Positions 44,850 through 54,270 of a stretch of DNA of 64,000 bases are shown here, one piece after another. Under the pieces are notes generated by a model. The model was given only the letters and a program-made list of their open reading frames with translations. It ran no database searches and was not told where the DNA came from. Location: positions 117,021-181,020 of the forward strand of contig NVWU01000011.1 in NCBI GenBank assembly GCA_002733765.1, given 5' to 3'. Both the position numbers and the translations under genes were made by a program. This stretch comes from Colwellia sp. (GTDB lineage Bacteria; Pseudomonadota; Gammaproteobacteria; Enterobacterales; Alteromonadaceae). Within the stretch, counting starts at the first letter, position 1. Every line of letters starts with the position of its first letter.

Positions 44850-47066
44850 ATGAAACATCACAACAAAAATAGAAGTTATATTGCCTTGGCTATTGCCGCG
44901 GCTTTAACGAATAATTTAGCATTTGCACAAGAAGCAACGGACGCATCCCCTGCGGCACAAAATGCAGGTCTTGAACGTATTGAAGTGACTGCGCGTAAAT
45001 CACTAGAGACACTGCAAAATGTTCCTGTAGCGGTAACTTCGGTTGGTGCTGAGCAGTTGGCTCAAGGTGGTATTAGTGTGATGACTGAAATTCAACAATT
45101 TTCGCCAAATACAACCTTGCAAAATAGCCGTGGTACTAACTCAACGCTAACTGCTTTTATTCGTGGTGTTGGTCAAGAAGATCCATTGTGGGGTTATGAA
45201 CCGGGTGTGGGTATTTATGTTGATGATGTTTATTTTGCTCGCCCACAAGGCGCAGTACTTGATATTATTGATGTTGAACGTATTGAAGTGTTACGTGGCC
45301 CTCAAGGTACCTTATACGGTAAAAACAGTATTGGTGGAGCCATTAAATATGTCACTAAAAAAATGTCAGGTGATATGGAATTTGATTTACAAGGAACGTT
45401 TGGTGATTATGGCCGCCAAGATTACAAAGTTGCCGGTAAAATACCAGTAATCGATGATAAATTATATGTTGGTTTTGCTCTTGCAAGTTTAACGCGTGAT
45501 GGTTATGGCGATTTTATTGGAACGACTTTAAGCGGTCAAGATTCAGAAAACTATAATAAAGATATTTTTGCCGGCAGAGTAACGGTTGAATTTACCCCGA
45601 CAGATGATTTGTTCTTAAAATTTGTTTATGACCAAACTGTTGATGATTCAAATGCTAAAGGGGGGCATCGCTTAATAGCCAGTACTACCAATCCTAGTGG
45701 CGCAGTGCAAGATAATGTTTATGATTCTTATAGCAGTTTGCCTACGGCAAATAAGGTTGAAAATAGCGGTTGGAGCTTAACGGCGGAATATTACATTAAT
45801 GATGAGTGGTCTGTTAAATCGGTTACGGCGGCACGTAAAAATGATTCAGAGACCAATATAGATTTTGATAACACGTTAATACAAACGTTTGATGTACCTG
45901 CTATATATGATGATGAACAGTTTAGTCAAGAATTTCAGTTGAACTATAACGGTGATAATTTAAATTTGGTTTCAGGTGTGTATTATTTTGACGGTAAGTC
46001 ATGTGGTCAATATGAGGCTATTTTTACTTCAGTTTCTTATGAAAAAAGTGGCTGTAATAACTCTGAAAGCTATGCAATATATTCGCAAGGCTCATATAAT
46101 GTGACTGATGCATTATCCTTTACTTTAGGCGCTCGTTTCACGGAAGAAGAAAAAAATGCCAGTGTGTACGACGATCTTTTTTTAGAAATAGTATACCCTC
46201 ACTCAGGTTGGATTCCTGGCTATGTGCGCCCTGATTTAGTGAAAACTCAGGTGTTAGATGGCAATGAAACGTGGTCTCGCTTTACACCAAAACTAGGAGT
46301 TGAATATCAAGTTGATGAAGATATGATGATTTTTGCTAGTTATTCTCAAGGCTTTAAATCAGGTACCTTTAATCCGCGTGCTAGTACAAACGAACCAGCG
46401 GCTAACCCTGAAATTGTTGATTCAGTTGAATTAGGTGTGAAAAGTGAATGGTTTGATAAATTACGTGTTAATGCAACAATTTTTGCACTCGAACATAAAG
46501 ATCGTCAATATACAAGCCTTGTTGAAAGCGCTAGTAACCCAGCAGGTGAAACACGTTTAGGTAATATTGGCCAATCTGAAGCGATCGGTTTAGAGCTTGA
46601 TATAGAGTTTGCGGCTACAGAATCACTGAACTTTAACTTTGCCTTTGGTTATATTGATAGTGAATTTACTGAAGTACTTCGATATGACGGTAATGGCGGT
46701 TTTGACGATATTTCAGATGTTTATGCAATTTCTAATACTCCAGATATGACAGCTAACTTGGGTGCTACTTACGATATTGAAACAGATATAGGGTCTTTTG
46801 TTGTTAATGGTAATTATTATTATCGTGGTGATTATCAATTGCTAGAAACTAAAGATGTATTGATTCAAGATGGATACGGTTTACTTAACTTGGGTGTTAA
46901 CTGGTACAGTAATGATGGTGAGTGGACTGCAGCACTTCATTGGAAAAACATCACTGATGAAGAATATATAGTGGGTGCTTATCCATATGAAAGTATAGAC
47001 AATAGCTTAATTGCTTATTATGGTGACCCCTCAACGGTTGCACTTACGGTTGGTTATAGTTTCTAA
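44850..47066 (+). CDS. TonB-dependent outer-membrane receptor
   Basis: Energy-coupled outer-membrane importer. The 738-residue product has a signal peptide ending AFA (26), a TonB-box-like ERIEVTARK (42-50), a plug domain (about 55-170, with VDDVYFARPQG and VLRGPQGTLYGKNSIGGAI), and a C-terminal beta barrel ending in the outer-membrane phenylalanine (GYSF). The substrate is not evident; this subfamily in Alteromonadales covers siderophores and plant- or algal-derived compounds. No Fur box was seen upstream. GGGTT before the ATG is a modest ribosome site. Its terminator separates it from the next gene. Confidence 0.92.
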   Translation: MKHHNKNRSYIALAIAAALTNNLAFAQEATDASPAAQNAGLERIEVTARKSLETLQNVPVAVTSVGAEQLAQGGISVMTEIQQFSPNTTLQNSRGTNSTLTAFIRGVGQEDPLWGYEPGVGIYVDDVYFARPQGAVLDIIDVERIEVLRGPQGTLYGKNSIGGAIKYVTKKMSGDMEFDLQGTFGDYGRQDYKVAGKIPVIDDKLYVGFALASLTRDGYGDFIGTTLSGQDSENYNKDIFAGRVTVEFTPTDDLFLKFVYDQTVDDSNAKGGHRLIASTTNPSGAVQDNVYDSYSSLPTANKVENSGWSLTAEYYINDEWSVKSVTAARKNDSETNIDFDNTLIQTFDVPAIYDDEQFSQEFQLNYNGDNLNLVSGVYYFDGKSCGQYEAIFTSVSYEKSGCNNSESYAIYSQGSYNVTDALSFTLGARFTEEEKNASVYDDLFLEIVYPHSGWIPGYVRPDLVKTQVLDGNETWSRFTPKLGVEYQVDEDMMIFASYSQGFKSGTFNPRASTNEPAANPEIVDSVELGVKSEWFDKLRVNATIFALEHKDRQYTSLVESASNPAGETRLGNIGQSEAIGLELDIEFAATESLNFNFAFGYIDSEFTEVLRYDGNGGFDDISDVYAISNTPDMTANLGATYDIETDIGSFVVNGNYYYRGDYQLLETKDVLIQDGYGLLNLGVNWYSNDGEWTAALHWKNITDEEYIVGAYPYESIDNSLIAYYGDPSTVALTVGYSF

Positions 47067-47081
47067 CATTTATTATATGTT

Positions 47082-47116
47082 GAAAAAAAGAGCTGGTTTT
47101 TACCGGCTCTTTTTTT
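47082..47116 (+). terminator. Terminator of the TonB receptor gene
   Basis: Stem AAAGAGCTGG/CCGGCTCTTT with one wobble pair, a short T-rich loop, then a T run of seven. Confidence 0.9.
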
Positions 47117-47186
47117 GATAATAAATCACATACACTCGATGTGTTGATCGAGTATTTAGTTTTCAATCATAAAAAAGGCTGTTGTT

Positions 47187-47855
47187 ATGAATCAAGCTAA
47201 AGTCGTTATTGCTGATGATCACCCATTGTTTCGTACAGCATTAAAGCAAGCAGTAGTTGACTGTATGCCTGATGTAGATATTAAAGAAGCATCGAGTTTC
47301 AGTGATTTACTGGCTGTGATTGAGAGTTCACCTGAATTAGATATTATATTTTTAGATTTACATATGCCGGGAAATGATGGTTTTACTGGCTTGACTCAGT
47401 TACAAAACCACCACCCTGATTTAATTGTTATTATGGTGTCGTCAGATGAAAACCCTGACATTATGCAAAAAGCTATTAATTTTGGTGCTGCGGCTTTTAT
47501 CCCTAAGTCAGTTGATTTAGAGATTATTGCAAAAGCAATTAATACCGTATTGGCAGGTGATACTTGGTTACCGATAAATATGCCTATTAATAGTGATGCT
47601 AAGTTAGCTCAAGAACATAAAAAACTAGCACAACAGTTGGCACAGCTTACGCCTCAGCAATATACCGTTTTATCTTTAGTTGCCGATGGACAGTTAAATA
47701 AACAGATTGCCGGTATTTTAGATATCAAAGAAAATACGGTTAAAAAACATGTGTCGGCAATTTTATTGCAACTGGGCGTTTATAATCGTACTCAAGCCGG
47801 TTTGGTGTATCAGCAATTAATGCTAGCTCCACAAGAGAACGTCTCTCTAAGTTAG
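47187..47855 (+). CDS. LuxR-family response regulator, CrbR-like
   Basis: Two-component DNA-binding regulator. The 222-residue product has a receiver domain (1-120; acidic pair in IADDH, phosphate-accepting Asp57 in FLDLHMPG, Lys in FIPKSV) and a LuxR/GerE helix-turn-helix (about 150-212; LTPQQYTVLSLVADG, IKENTVKKHVSAILLQL). It faces, and overlaps by 4 bases, the SSS-domain hybrid kinase at 47852. This arrangement matches the CrbS/CrbR acetate-switch pair of vibrios, which activates acetyl-CoA synthetase; that function is inferred and acs is not in the window. Confidence 0.9.
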   Translation: MNQAKVVIADDHPLFRTALKQAVVDCMPDVDIKEASSFSDLLAVIESSPELDIIFLDLHMPGNDGFTGLTQLQNHHPDLIVIMVSSDENPDIMQKAINFGAAAFIPKSVDLEIIAKAINTVLAGDTWLPINMPINSDAKLAQEHKKLAQQLAQLTPQQYTVLSLVADGQLNKQIAGILDIKENTVKKHVSAILLQLGVYNRTQAGLVYQQLMLAPQENVSLS

Positions 47856-50800
47856 CCCCCTAATAACTGCTTCATTAATTTTTTTAATGCTAAGGCCTTT
47901 ATTGGTTTGCGCATAAAATAAAATTGCGCACTATTGGTGTGCTCGCGTACTTGCTCTGACGGATCAGCTGAACAAATAATACAGGGCACTTGCCATGCTT
48001 GATTCGACAATGCTTTTTGTATTAGATCGACGCCATTTTCATTGTTGTCTAAATGGTAATCAGAAATAATTATCGTTGGGGTAAAGTCTTGTTTTTCGAG
48101 TGAGATTGTTAGGCTTTGTTCGTCTTTAACCGCGAGCACTTTGCAGCCCCATTCTTCTAACTGTGATTGTATGGCTTTGAGCATGATGGCTTCATTATCA
48201 ACCAATAGAATGGGCAGGCCGATAAACTCACTTGCTGTTTTAGTTTGTGTGCTTGTATCTATCATGGTTTTTGGCGCTAGTTTTACTGTACTTCGAGGTA
48301 AGGTGATACTAAAGCAGGACCCTTTTCCTCGAGTAGACTTTACCGCAATATCAACATTGAGTAATTTTGCAATACGTTCACAAATTGCTAGCCCTAAACC
48401 TAATCCAGATTTGTCTTGCGTTTGTTTTAAGCGCTCAAATTCTTTGAAAATTGTTTGCTGATCCGCCAAGTCTATCCCCGGACCGTTATCCCACACTTCA
48501 ATAACTAGTTGGTTTTGTTTATGTTTAACGCCAAGTAATACTTTGCCATTGCTATTCTTTTTAGGGCAGTAATTTATGGCATTTGATAAGAAGTTTTGTA
48601 CTATACGACGTAGTAGTCTTTGGTCAGTTTCAACGACACACGTTGATTTTATATAAGTAAATTGTAGACCTGCTTGTTGTGATAATAAAGAAAACTCTTT
48701 ACCTAAAGGCCCAAGTAAATCGTCAATTGAAAAACAGTGAATATCAATTTTTTGTGAGCTATTATCAAGTCTAGATATTTCTACCAAATCTGCTAGTAAG
48801 CTTTCTGCTGCGCTTAATGAGTGTTGAATGTTAGTCGCTAATTCGGCTAAGTCACTGCCTTGTACTTTTTTGTTAAGCATATTGGTAAATAGCGATAATG
48901 CATTGAAAGGTTGCATTAAATCATGACTGGCCGCGGCTAGAAATTTAGTTTTACTGGTATTGGCTGCTTCTGCTTCTGCTTTTGCCTTAGTCAGTTCTAT
49001 GGTGCGTTCAGCAACTCTTTGTTCTAAATGTTCATTGGCTTGTTGTAATGTTTTTGCCACTTCAATATGGTTGGTTATGTCTGAAAAAGTACTAACAAAG
49101 CCACCACCAGGCATGGCTTGCCCACGAATTTCTAGCACTATACCGCTAGGCATTTCACGTTGAAAGTGATGACTATTGCCTTGGCGCATATGCTCAAGAC
49201 GACGACTAATAAAATCATCGTCATTTTCGATAGTATGTATACTATTTTTACTCGCAATAATAATACCGCGCTCGGCGTTAAAACTAATAAGCTCAGCAAC
49301 GGGCTTACCCACATGAACTAGATTAGCGGGGTAGCCAAGTAACTCAATGTAGCGTTTATTCCAGGCAACTAGTCGCATATCCGCATCAATAATACTAATA
49401 CCCTGTTCAATATTTTCAACGCCAGCTTGTAGTAATTCTCGATTAAAATGAAAGAGCTTATTGGCTTCATCAACAATATTCACGACGTCCTGTAGTGGCA
49501 TTGTTTGTTGTGTAGTAACGGCTTTCATTACCATACGGGTAGAAGCTGAGCCGAGCACACTGGAAAGTTGTAAGCGGGTATAGTCAATTAACTTCTCAGA
49601 GGCCTTGGAGCTCTTTAGTTGCTTGGCATGATCTTGAAGAAATATTTCAGCAGCATCGTTATTAATAAAGCGTTGTAATAAATGGTATAAATCTTTACTT
49701 GATAGGTTTTGTTCAAAAGCCCCTTGTTGTTTGTAAATAAACAACTCTGCTTGTAATTTTTCTGAAACACTACGATGGCCTCGTAAGGAAATAATAATGA
49801 AGCATAGGCTGTTGGCTAATAAGCTAAAAAATAGCCCGTGGCTAATATGGTCAAGTAAATTGAAGCCAAATAATGTGTAAGGTTTGAGCCAATTAATGCC
49901 AAATGGCCCAGTATTTAGCCAGAGTGACTCAGACAGTAAACTAGGCAATAATAAGGTGTAAAGCCAAACAATACTACCAACCGTTAAGCCTGCCAAGGCT
50001 GCTTTTGTGGTCGCTTTACGCCAATATAGAGCACCAATAACTAATGGGGCTAACTGCGATAATAAAACAAAAGAGAGTAAACCTATGGTGGCTAAATGGT
50101 TTTGCTGGTTGATTACACGCTCAAAAGTAAAGGCTAACAGTAAAAGTAACGCAATTGCTCCCCGACGTATATTGAGTAACATATGCGACAATTGTGTTTT
50201 TTGTTTGCTGACAAAACTATTGTAATGCAGTAACAACGGGGTAACTATTTCTGTGGTTACCATAGTGCTTAAGACGATAGTGGCGACAATAACCATACTG
50301 GTTGCTGCAGCTAAGCCACCAATATAGGTGAGCCCAGCCAACCAAGCTTGTTGTAAAAATAATGGAATAGTAATGACATAGGTATCGGCGTCAACATTGC
50401 CACCGGGAAATAAGTGTTGTCCCGCAAGGGCAATAGGCAGTACAAAGATATTAATGGCAATTAAATATAATGGGTATAAATAACGTGCACTTTTTAGTTC
50501 ATTTTCCTGATGATTCTCTATCATCATCATATGATATTGCTGAGGTAAAATAAAGATGGTTATCATGCCAAGTATGGCTTGAGAGATGGCAAAGTAACTG
50601 TTACTTGTTGGCTGTATATCTACGGTACGTTGCGATTGAGTAAATAAGTCAGCAACGCCATCAAACACAAAGAAAGTAGCAAAAATTCCAACTGCGGTAA
50701 GTGCGAATAATTTTATCACAGAACTAAAAGCGATGGCTAACACTAAGCCTTGGCTTTGTTTGTTTATTGCTGCTTGTCTGGCGCCAAATAAAATACTGAA

Positions 50801-51307
50801 AATGATTAATACGAGAGTCATGACAAACGTTGTACTGATGCCGGATTGATACGAACCAGTGAGTAGGTCAAAGCTTTTACTTATAGCGCGAAGCTGTAAC
50901 GCTATATAAGGAATAGTACCTAATAAGGCAACTAAAGTAACCGTTGCCGCAATAGCGGGGGAGCGGTCGTATCGACAAGCGATAAAGTCAGCAATAGAGG
51001 TTAAGTTTTGCTGCTTAGTAATGCGTAGTATTCTGAGTAACATGGGCCAGGCGAGTACAAAACATAAAATAGAGCCAATGTAGACGGGGGCCAACCAAGC
51101 TCCGGTTGTTGCCGCTTGACCAACAGTGCCGTAAAAAGCCCAAGAAGTACAACTAACACCTAACGATAAACTATATACCCAAGGGCGAGAAAGCCACTTT
51201 TTATTGGTTTCTTTTTGTCCCCAATAGGCCACCACAAAAAGTAGTGATAAGTAGGTAATAGAGAGTAAAGATATCAGCCAAGTATCTAGAGAGAGCCAAA
51301 CTAACAA
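47852..51307 (-). CDS. Hybrid histidine kinase with sodium:solute symporter domain (CrbS-like)
   Basis: The 1151-residue protein couples a transporter-like sensor to a phosphorelay. Residues about 1-480 are a PutP/SSS-type region with some 12-13 membrane helices (LSLGVSCTSWAFYGTVGQA near the start, ARYLYPLYLIAI). Then come a PAS domain (about 620-735), a coiled coil, a HisKA domain with SHDLMQPFNAL, HATPase with NFLSNAINY, DNGPGI and GLGLGLAI, and a C-terminal receiver (about 1035-1150; LLVDNEAIML, acceptor Asp in IIISDYHLD, FMRKP). The likely partner is the convergent LuxR regulator. A paralogue of the same layout is at 60307. Confidence 0.92.
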   Translation of the reverse strand: MLVWLSLDTWLISLLSITYLSLLFVVAYWGQKETNKKWLSRPWVYSLSLGVSCTSWAFYGTVGQAATTGAWLAPVYIGSILCFVLAWPMLLRILRITKQQNLTSIADFIACRYDRSPAIAATVTLVALLGTIPYIALQLRAISKSFDLLTGSYQSGISTTFVMTLVLIIFSILFGARQAAINKQSQGLVLAIAFSSVIKLFALTAVGIFATFFVFDGVADLFTQSQRTVDIQPTSNSYFAISQAILGMITIFILPQQYHMMMIENHQENELKSARYLYPLYLIAINIFVLPIALAGQHLFPGGNVDADTYVITIPLFLQQAWLAGLTYIGGLAAATSMVIVATIVLSTMVTTEIVTPLLLHYNSFVSKQKTQLSHMLLNIRRGAIALLLLLAFTFERVINQQNHLATIGLLSFVLLSQLAPLVIGALYWRKATTKAALAGLTVGSIVWLYTLLLPSLLSESLWLNTGPFGINWLKPYTLFGFNLLDHISHGLFFSLLANSLCFIIISLRGHRSVSEKLQAELFIYKQQGAFEQNLSSKDLYHLLQRFINNDAAEIFLQDHAKQLKSSKASEKLIDYTRLQLSSVLGSASTRMVMKAVTTQQTMPLQDVVNIVDEANKLFHFNRELLQAGVENIEQGISIIDADMRLVAWNKRYIELLGYPANLVHVGKPVAELISFNAERGIIIASKNSIHTIENDDDFISRRLEHMRQGNSHHFQREMPSGIVLEIRGQAMPGGGFVSTFSDITNHIEVAKTLQQANEHLEQRVAERTIELTKAKAEAEAANTSKTKFLAAASHDLMQPFNALSLFTNMLNKKVQGSDLAELATNIQHSLSAAESLLADLVEISRLDNSSQKIDIHCFSIDDLLGPLGKEFSLLSQQAGLQFTYIKSTCVVETDQRLLRRIVQNFLSNAINYCPKKNSNGKVLLGVKHKQNQLVIEVWDNGPGIDLADQQTIFKEFERLKQTQDKSGLGLGLAICERIAKLLNVDIAVKSTRGKGSCFSITLPRSTVKLAPKTMIDTSTQTKTASEFIGLPILLVDNEAIMLKAIQSQLEEWGCKVLAVKDEQSLTISLEKQDFTPTIIISDYHLDNNENGVDLIQKALSNQAWQVPCIICSADPSEQVREHTNSAQFYFMRKPIKALALKKLMKQLLGG

Positions 51308-51470
51308 AGATTATTCCTTAGTTAAATATTGCTGAGGTAACATGGGGGCAGCATAACCAATACCATAACATGCGTTGAGAAAAAACACAGCGAACGAAGG
51401 TAGTACATAATTATGTTATCTATTTAGTTAAGCTGATTAAAAGTGATAATTTATAGTTGAAGTCTTTTTA

Positions 51471-52688
51471 ATGAACTTACCTAAAATAAACAATAAATAC
51501 TTAGTGGCAGTGCTTGTTTTCGTTAGTTATACCTTATTTGCCATGGCTTGGGTTGGCGGTACGGCGAGCATGGGCCAAATAATGGCAAGTATGCAAATAG
51601 ATAGTCTAGCCTCAGCAAGCTTTATTAGCGGTGCGGTTACCTTGGCTAAAATTGTAGGCACATTTATAGCGGCTTGGCTGGCGGTAAAACTTGGTGTAAA
51701 AAAGGCTTTCTTTATCTCTGGGATTTTGATTTCTGTTGGGCTATTAACGCCGTTGTCGCCCAATTATGAGTTACTACTCGTTAGTCGCTTTTTGATGGGA
51801 CTTGGTGGCGCATTTATGATTGTTTATTTTAATCCCATTGTTATGGCGTGGTTCGAACCTGAAGAACGACCTACAATTAATGGTATTAATGCGGTAGCGT
51901 TTAATGTGGGGACTGGTATTATTCTATGGCAGATGTCTAATTTTAATACGATAACAGGTAGCTGGCAAAATACCTTATTAATATTTTCTTTAGTGAGTAT
52001 TTTGTTAAGTGCTACTTGGTTGTTAGTGAAAGATAAAGAGACTAATACCGCGACTCAACAAGATGATGAAGCAAGAGTAAGTTATTCTTACATCGATGGT
52101 TTGAAAGATAAATTTAACTGGATTTATGCGTTAACCTATTCAGGAATTCTAGCCTTTTACATCTGTTTATTTACCTTTTATCCTAAAGCGGGTATTAGCC
52201 AAAGTGCGCTGGTCATTGGTTCAGGAATTATTGGGACGCTGGCAGGAATTGTCTATAGTAAAAAGTTTCTCGCACGAGTTCCTGTTATACGTTGGTCAGG
52301 GTTAGTGATTATTTTTACTGTGCTAGGTTTATCTTTTGGCGATACTGAATGGTTGCAAACTACTTGTGCCATGGCTTTAGGGTTTTTTATCTTCTTTCCT
52401 ATTACTGCACTGGTAACTATTCCTCATGAACTACCAAATATGACGGGGGAAAGGATCACGGTCGTGTTTAGTTTGTTCTATTCAATCAGCTATTTAATTG
52501 CGACGGTAGTGCTCTGGAGCTTTGGTCGACTAGTTGATATTAACCAGGGTGACTTTGCGAGCGCTTTTACTTTAATCACTGTGGTTAGTAGTACATTTTT
52601 TATTGGTAGCTTCTTTTTGCCAGAAACGGCAAACTATAAGAAAGCAAAAATTTCGTCTAAACAACAGGAGTCATCATGCGAGGCATAA
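51471..52688 (+). CDS. MFS transporter
   Basis: Major-facilitator transporter with about 12 membrane helices in 405 residues. It has the loop 2-3 region AWLAVKLGVKKAF and conserved VSRFLMGLGGAFMIVYFNP. Substrate unknown; the CynX/NarK-like group is suggested by overall look only. Its last 13 bases overlap the start of the following alpha/beta hydrolase, so the two are translationally coupled and the substrate may be an ester or its product. Confidence 0.85.
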   Translation: MNLPKINNKYLVAVLVFVSYTLFAMAWVGGTASMGQIMASMQIDSLASASFISGAVTLAKIVGTFIAAWLAVKLGVKKAFFISGILISVGLLTPLSPNYELLLVSRFLMGLGGAFMIVYFNPIVMAWFEPEERPTINGINAVAFNVGTGIILWQMSNFNTITGSWQNTLLIFSLVSILLSATWLLVKDKETNTATQQDDEARVSYSYIDGLKDKFNWIYALTYSGILAFYICLFTFYPKAGISQSALVIGSGIIGTLAGIVYSKKFLARVPVIRWSGLVIIFTVLGLSFGDTEWLQTTCAMALGFFIFFPITALVTIPHELPNMTGERITVVFSLFYSISYLIATVVLWSFGRLVDINQGDFASAFTLITVVSSTFFIGSFFLPETANYKKAKISSKQQESSCEA

Positions 52689-53605
52689 TAGCAGATAAGC
52701 TTAATGAATTTATTGAGTTAGCAAATATAGCGGCTAAACAAGTTAAAGAAAGTGGCGTAGAACTTACTCCTAGCTTAGTACGTGAAAACCTTAAAAAACT
52801 GAGTGTATTTATTGGCGAAGGGCCTGAATTAGCTTTTGTACAAGAAAGTGCTTTTGTTACCTCTACGCACATTATTCCCGTTAGAATATATAGCCCTGCT
52901 CCTGAACAAGCCTTGCCTGTGGTTTTGCATTATCACGGAGGCGGTCATATGTGTGGCAGTATTGAGCTATACGACACTATTAGCCGAAAAATTGCAAAAG
53001 CTGGAAATTGTATTGTTATTGCGGTGGAATATCGATTGGCACCTGAATTTCCATACCCAGCAGGCGTTGAAGATAGCCAGTATGCCTTAGCTAATTATCA
53101 AGACGTTTTATCAGAGGTAAACTTTAATCAGCAATTAATCATTGCGGGAGACAGTGCTGGCGCGGCTATTTGTACAACATTGGCGAGCAATAACATCGGT
53201 AGTTCAACGGTTAAAATAGATAAACAGATCCTTATTTATCCTAGTGTTGATTACACTATGAGCTGTGATTCTACCGAAGAAAATGGCACCGGATTTTTAT
53301 TAGAAAAAGAAAAAATGATTTGGTATTTTAATAACTACCTTCAAAACAATGAGTCGAGTAAACCCGCATCACCCTTGTTTATGCCAATGGCGAAAAGTAT
53401 GCCACAAACCCTTATTTTTACCGCAGGCTGTGATCCTCTTAGAGATGAAAGTATTGCCTATGCTCAGGCGTTAAAAGAAGTAGGTGTTAACGTAGAGCAA
53501 CATACTTTTGATGGGATGATTCATGCTTACATGCTGCTTGATAGCATTGTTAAAAGTGAATGTGAAGAAACTTATCGAATGATAGGTGAATTTATTCAGT
53601 CATAA
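52676..53605 (+). CDS. Alpha/beta hydrolase of the HSL (hormone-sensitive lipase) family
   Basis: Esterase or lipase of bacterial family IV. The 309-residue product has the oxyanion-hole motif HYHGGGHMCGS (about 82-92), AVEYRLAPEFPYP, the nucleophile elbow GDSAGAA (about 158-164), an Asp in CDPLRDES, and the catalytic His in GMIHAYML. No signal peptide, so cytoplasmic. The strong site AGGAG lies inside the end of the MFS gene, with which it overlaps by 13 bases. Confidence 0.92.
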   Translation: MRGIIADKLNEFIELANIAAKQVKESGVELTPSLVRENLKKLSVFIGEGPELAFVQESAFVTSTHIIPVRIYSPAPEQALPVVLHYHGGGHMCGSIELYDTISRKIAKAGNCIVIAVEYRLAPEFPYPAGVEDSQYALANYQDVLSEVNFNQQLIIAGDSAGAAICTTLASNNIGSSTVKIDKQILIYPSVDYTMSCDSTEENGTGFLLEKEKMIWYFNNYLQNNESSKPASPLFMPMAKSMPQTLIFTAGCDPLRDESIAYAQALKEVGVNVEQHTFDGMIHAYMLLDSIVKSECEETYRMIGEFIQS

Positions 53606-53612
53606 AATACTA

Positions 53613-53639
53613 TTAGTGGGTGAGCTGCTCACCCACTAA
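53613..53639. terminator. Strong hairpin between convergent genes
   Basis: Perfect 12-bp stem TTAGTGGGTGAG/CTCACCCACTAA with a 3-base CTG loop, eight bases after the hydrolase stop. There is no real T run on the plus side; on the minus side TAGTATTTT follows. Confidence 0.65.
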
Positions 53640-53687
53640 ATAAGGCATTTGTATTCGTTGCTTACTCTATCTAAAAATCGCGCTGAG

Positions 53688-54041
53688 CTACAGTACTTCT
53701 TTGGCGGCTCTAAAAGCTTCTTGTGCTGCGGGGGCGCCACAATAAACGGCACTGTGTAGAAGCACTTCACGAATTTCTTCTTTTGTTGCACCATTATTGA
53801 GTGCGCCGCGAATGTGACCTTTTAACTCTTGCGGTGCTTTTAATGCGGCTAACATGGCAATGGTTACTAAACTACGCGTTTTACGATCTAAGCCCTCTCT
53901 TTGCCATGTTGAACCCCATCCGTGGTCGTTGATGTAATCTTGCATTGGTTGGGTGAAATCATCAGCATTGTTTAAAGCACGATCAACAAATTCATCGCCC
54001 ATTACTTCTCTGCGAGTTTGTTCACCTGATGTTTTAGTCAT
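53688..54041 (-). CDS. Carboxymuconolactone decarboxylase family protein
   Basis: Member of the CMD/AhpD-like fold family. The 117-residue product resembles PcaC: REVMGDEFVDRAL at the start, GSTWQREGLDRKTRSLVTIA in the middle (about 43-62), and the family His/Cys region LLHSAVYCGAPAAQEAFRAA at the end (about 91-110). The AhpD CxxC is absent, arguing against peroxidase partner activity. Other protocatechuate genes are not in the window, so the exact reaction is open. It is convergent with the esterase gene. Confidence 0.85.
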   Translation of the reverse strand: MTKTSGEQTRREVMGDEFVDRALNNADDFTQPMQDYINDHGWGSTWQREGLDRKTRSLVTIAMLAALKAPQELKGHIRGALNNGATKEEIREVLLHSAVYCGAPAAQEAFRAAKEVL

Positions 54042-54223
54042 ATTATTTCCCTAGTAAAAATAAAGTTTAACGGCAGTGTAACGTGAGGCTTTATTTTATT
54101 GTTAACATTTTTTTAACTTTTTGAATACAATTATACCACTTGGATTAAAATCACCTCCTAGGCATATTAACTTTGGTTAACGCAACTATTGCTTCTACGT
54201 TACATCCGGTGTAATTCGTTATT

Positions 54224-54270
54224 TATATCCGTTCCAGCTGAATCATGCATTTTCAAGTGGAATGGGTATA
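54224..54270. repeat. 47-bp palindromic repeat, copy 3 (overlaps a gene end)
   Basis: Same layout as copies at 12076 and 38146, with TATATCCGTTCCA/TGGAATGGGTATA arms (two wobble-type changes) and the GAAT/TTC centre. Its right half, read on the minus strand, encodes the last residues and the stop codon of the aminopeptidase gene. Confidence 0.88.
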
